Of a stretch of DNA of 64,000 bases, positions 61,156 through 64,000 are shown piece after piece. Made by a program: the position numbers and the translations under genes. Positions within the stretch are counted from its first letter, which is position 1; every line of letters begins with the position of its first letter. This stretch comes from Globodera rostochiensis (Eukaryota > Nematoda > Chromadorea > Rhabditida > Heteroderidae), in the NCBI GenBank assembly GCA_018350325.1, contig JAEVLN010000002.1, positions 874,162 through 938,161 on the forward strand, in the 5' to 3' direction. The notes beneath the pieces were generated by a model, which had not been told where the DNA came from, made no database searches, and saw only the letters and a program-made list of their open reading frames with translations.

Positions 61156-61299
61156 CCCGAGGGGTCTAATGGAATGGATGCGTGGGGGGGGGGGACGGAG
61201 GGGGGGGGGCTCAATAAACATGAACCCGCAAAACCAACGTAAAATTTGGGAGAATGAATTTGTTTGGAGTTTCTAAAACCTAAAGCAAAGTTGGGATGA

Positions 61300-63419
61300 A
61301 TTAGAACATTTCTTTATTTTTCTCTAAATAATGATCGATCAAAAAATGTACAACAAATAATTGAAGTTGAATGCAATTTTCGGGAATAATTTTCTGAGTG
61401 CGACGGACCAGCGTAATGGATGGTTTTTGCTTTTGAATGTCGTCGGAAGGGAAAGGGGGGGGCGTCTGTTCGTCCGTCGTGGAAGGGAGTGCCGAAGCAT
61501 GGGGGAAGCACGGGAAAAGGGAGGGGCCACAGCGTTCGGGACGTTCCTCCCTCGGGTATGGCCATCCCCCCACGCGCCTCCACTGGCCGATCGACCATCG
61601 CCGGACTCCGATTGCCGCCCCGACCCTCTGAGTCCCGAATCCCCGGTCCCACGGGAAACACGAAAGTCTTATTCATTTTCTGGTAGCACCGGAACCCGAA
61701 CCCGGCCACCCCCTTTTTCCCACCCCATGCGAACGCTTGTTCCTCCGACTGGCAAAACGCCTTCTCCACAAAGCCTTCCTCCCCACAACGGAAATTCTGC
61801 CCAATGGCCAATCGATCCGTCATTCAAATCGGCGACTCACTATCCCCGCGCCTGCAATGCCTCTCAGAGCTTTCTCTGGCCGCCACAGGCAGCACAATCG
61901 GCCAACATCTTCCACCCCAGCTCACTCTCTCCGTTCCCCCCCGGCGTTCAATTATACAACAAATTCTTCCCCCCCCCCCCCCACTCATCTCCGTTGACAA
62001 TCTTCATCGCCATCATCAACAAATAGCTGAGAGAATGCATCCGACTCCCCTCTTCCTTCCCCCCCCCCCTCCGATCCACCGACGCAAAACGGTCTCTCAG
62101 CCCCTCGGGGGATCATCCGGACCTTCTCTCTCCTACCCGACTGTTGCCTTTAAAGAAACAGCAGAAGTGGTCGTTTAATGAAAAAAATAAAGAAAGTCAC
62201 ATTACTTGCGTCTTCAATCAAAAATGTCGAATTACCCCTCCTATCCGAAGTCTGACTAGACCAAACCAAATCCACCCATCAAAATCCAATTGGACTTAAA
62301 GGATCAAGCCCACCTAACACTAATTTCGTCAACCGTTCCAAAAACTAGTGATCAGAAGTCCAATCGATGTAACTTCCCCCCAAAGCCACCCCCACCCCCT
62401 CTACAGTATCCGAAATTTAGCAAATCCAATTTTCACTACCGATTAATCTGAGTTCGCATTCTGTCTCCAAAGCTCATTTCGCCGATCTGACCACAGACCG
62501 TCCTCTCACCGCATTCATCAGACCATCAAAAGGTTCAAATTGACGGCTAGGCACACCACCGGAAAATGGTCAAACCTGACCCCGAAATTCCCTCTCAAAG
62601 GTCCCGGACAAGCAGTCTCTGCTGAGCATCCGATCGACGTTCCCCATCAGTCAAAGCGCCAGCTCCCGAATCCATCAATCCGAAAGTGCCAATCTTAGAC
62701 GCCTCGCCAACCAGGTTTAAAGACATCAATCCCCTCCCCGCCCGCCCCACCTAAGCAATCACCTTCCCCAATAAGCAAAGCCGGAGGCATAATTGGCCAA
62801 ATCCAACCCCTTGGACTATTTCAACACAGACTTCCAATCCGTTTTGAAAAATCGGTCACTGTAAATCAAAACCGGGCCCCCGTCCCAATAGGTCCGCCCA
62901 AACCCAAACTTCGGTAACCTCTGATCAAAACTGCCCCGAACCCAATCGCATCTGCCCTCCCAAACCAAAATTTAGGAAAGAACTGCTCGAGCCCGTAAAT
63001 TTCCCCCGCCAGAACCGAACTCGACTTCAGCTGCCATTCATCTGACCTCGCATTGCCACCTTCGACCTCCAGTCCGTTCTCTGACTCCATTCCGGCACCA
63101 CATTCCGATCGCGAGTGACATCGTCCTCTGTCCTTCACCAACAAAACGAGCCCAATTGCCCAGCACTGATCAACTCACGTGAAAGGTGGGGCCCTTGCCC
63201 AACTGTCAAAATAAAAATAAGTGTGCCTCGTGATCAAACAACATTTTCACACTTATCAACACTGACATGCACGCACCCGACAATTCGCACGCTTGAAACA
63301 TTAGACAAATCAAAGGTCTGAACCACTGTCCACATAATCACCGCCACTCCCAAATTGAGTCAAAACAGCCACGGGCCCACACATATGGCCAATAGCAATC
63401 CCGGCCCCGAAGAAAATCA
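61300..63419. other. C/A-rich tract of distinct composition
   Basis: On the plus strand C clearly exceeds G and A exceeds or equals T, unlike the T/A-balanced introns and spacers elsewhere. Open frames at 61,361-62,026 and 61,804-62,178 encode Pro/Ser-rich sequence with no recognisable motif. The tract leads straight into the 49-bp satellite. I cannot call a gene here. Confidence 0.55.
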
Positions 63420-64000
63420 AGTTTCCTCTCCAAAATTTCGTGAATTCAGCCCGGCACAGAACAATTTGAGTTCCCTCTCCAAAATTTCGTGAATTCAGTC
63501 CGGCACAAAACTAATTGAGTTTCCTCTCCAAAATTTCGTGAATTCAGCCCGGCACAAAACAATTTGAGTTTCCTCTCCAAAATTTCGTGAATTCAGCCCG
63601 GCACAAAACAATTTGAGTTTCCTCTCCAAAATTTCGTGAATTCAGTCCGGCACAAAAACAATTTGAGTTTCCTCTCCAAACTTTCGTGAATTCAGTCCGG
63701 CACAAAACAATTTGAGTTTCCTCTCCAAAATTTCGTGAATTCAGTCCGGCACAAAACAATTTGAGTTTCCTCTCCAAAATTTCGTGAATTCAGTCCGGCA
63801 CAAAACAATTTGAGTTTCCTCTCCAAAATTTCGTGAATTCAGCCCGGCACAAAACAATTTGAGTTTCCTCTTCAAAATTTCGTGAATTCAGTCTGGCACA
63901 AAACAATTTGAGTTTCCTCTCCAAAATTTCGTGAATTCAGTCCGGCACAAAACAATTTGAGTTTCCTCTCCAAAATTTCGTGAATTCAGTCCGGCACAAA
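63420..64000. repeat. 49-bp satellite, about 12 copies, continuing beyond the window
   Basis: The unit includes GAGTTTCCTCTCCAAAATTT, CGTGAATTCAGTCCGGCAC and AAAACAATTT. The period is 49 bp with one 50-bp copy, and each unit holds one EcoRI-type GAATTC. Sparse substitutions (CAGTCC/CAGCCC, CTCC/CTTC) distinguish copies. It is still running at base 64,000. Confidence 0.97.

Noticed and set aside
61361..62178. Pro/Ser-rich plus-strand gene
   Set aside because: Frames are long because the tract is C-rich; no domain, no convincing splice sites, and overlapping frames are equally open.

Overview
This is nuclear DNA of a nematode, and most likely a tylenchid plant-parasitic nematode of the cyst-nematode type. 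I read five protein-coding genes from start codon to stop codon. All are split into many small exons by introns that mostly end in (T)TTTCAG or TTNAG, and the exon phases agree along every gene. Five features point to the lineage: nematode-type acceptors, AT-rich introns, repeated C/G homopolymers, at least three GC-AG introns supported by reading frame, and recognisable animal families. GC-AG introns are reported to be unusually common in Globodera. The species assignment is inference; no database search was possible.

Layout: (1) 117-17,247 (-), a 43-exon PDZ-RGS-C1-DH-PH Rho guanine-nucleotide exchange factor (RHGF-1/ARHGEF11-12 type). (2) 17.2-26.7 kb, no gene seen. (3) 26,739-34,905 (-), an 11-exon class A peptide GPCR resembling FMRFamide receptors. 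It carries three tandem arrays: 24 bp in intron 2, 99 bp in intron 5 and 42 bp in its coding tail. (4) 39,724-42,271 (-), a TMEM237/JBTS-14 ciliary transition-zone protein. (5) 43,829-49,426 (-), a TRABID/ZRANB1-type protein with three NZF fingers, an ankyrin-like region and an OTU domain in which the catalytic Cys position is Thr. (6) 50,102-52,672 (+), a mitochondrial p32/C1QBP/MAM33 protein, head-to-head with TRABID across 675 bp. (7) 52.7-64 kb, no gene: a 59-bp minisatellite, an AT-rich higher-order repeat, two larger terminal-inverted-repeat elements with perfect 8-bp target duplications, a C-rich tract and a 49-bp satellite that runs off the window.

The genes are not an operon or pathway: Rho signalling, neuropeptide reception, cilia, ubiquitin signalling and mitochondria. 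The standout observations concern the repeats and one enzyme. The 24-bp minisatellite (about 158 copies) is built from the 3' splice site of the GPCR TM1 exon. The unit is a multiple of three and free of stops, so using any nearby upstream acceptor copy would insert eight-residue repeats in frame into the receptor ectodomain. A set of short hAT-like elements, each with 8-bp target duplications, is scattered through introns and promoters. The OTU protein appears to be a pseudo-deubiquitinase.
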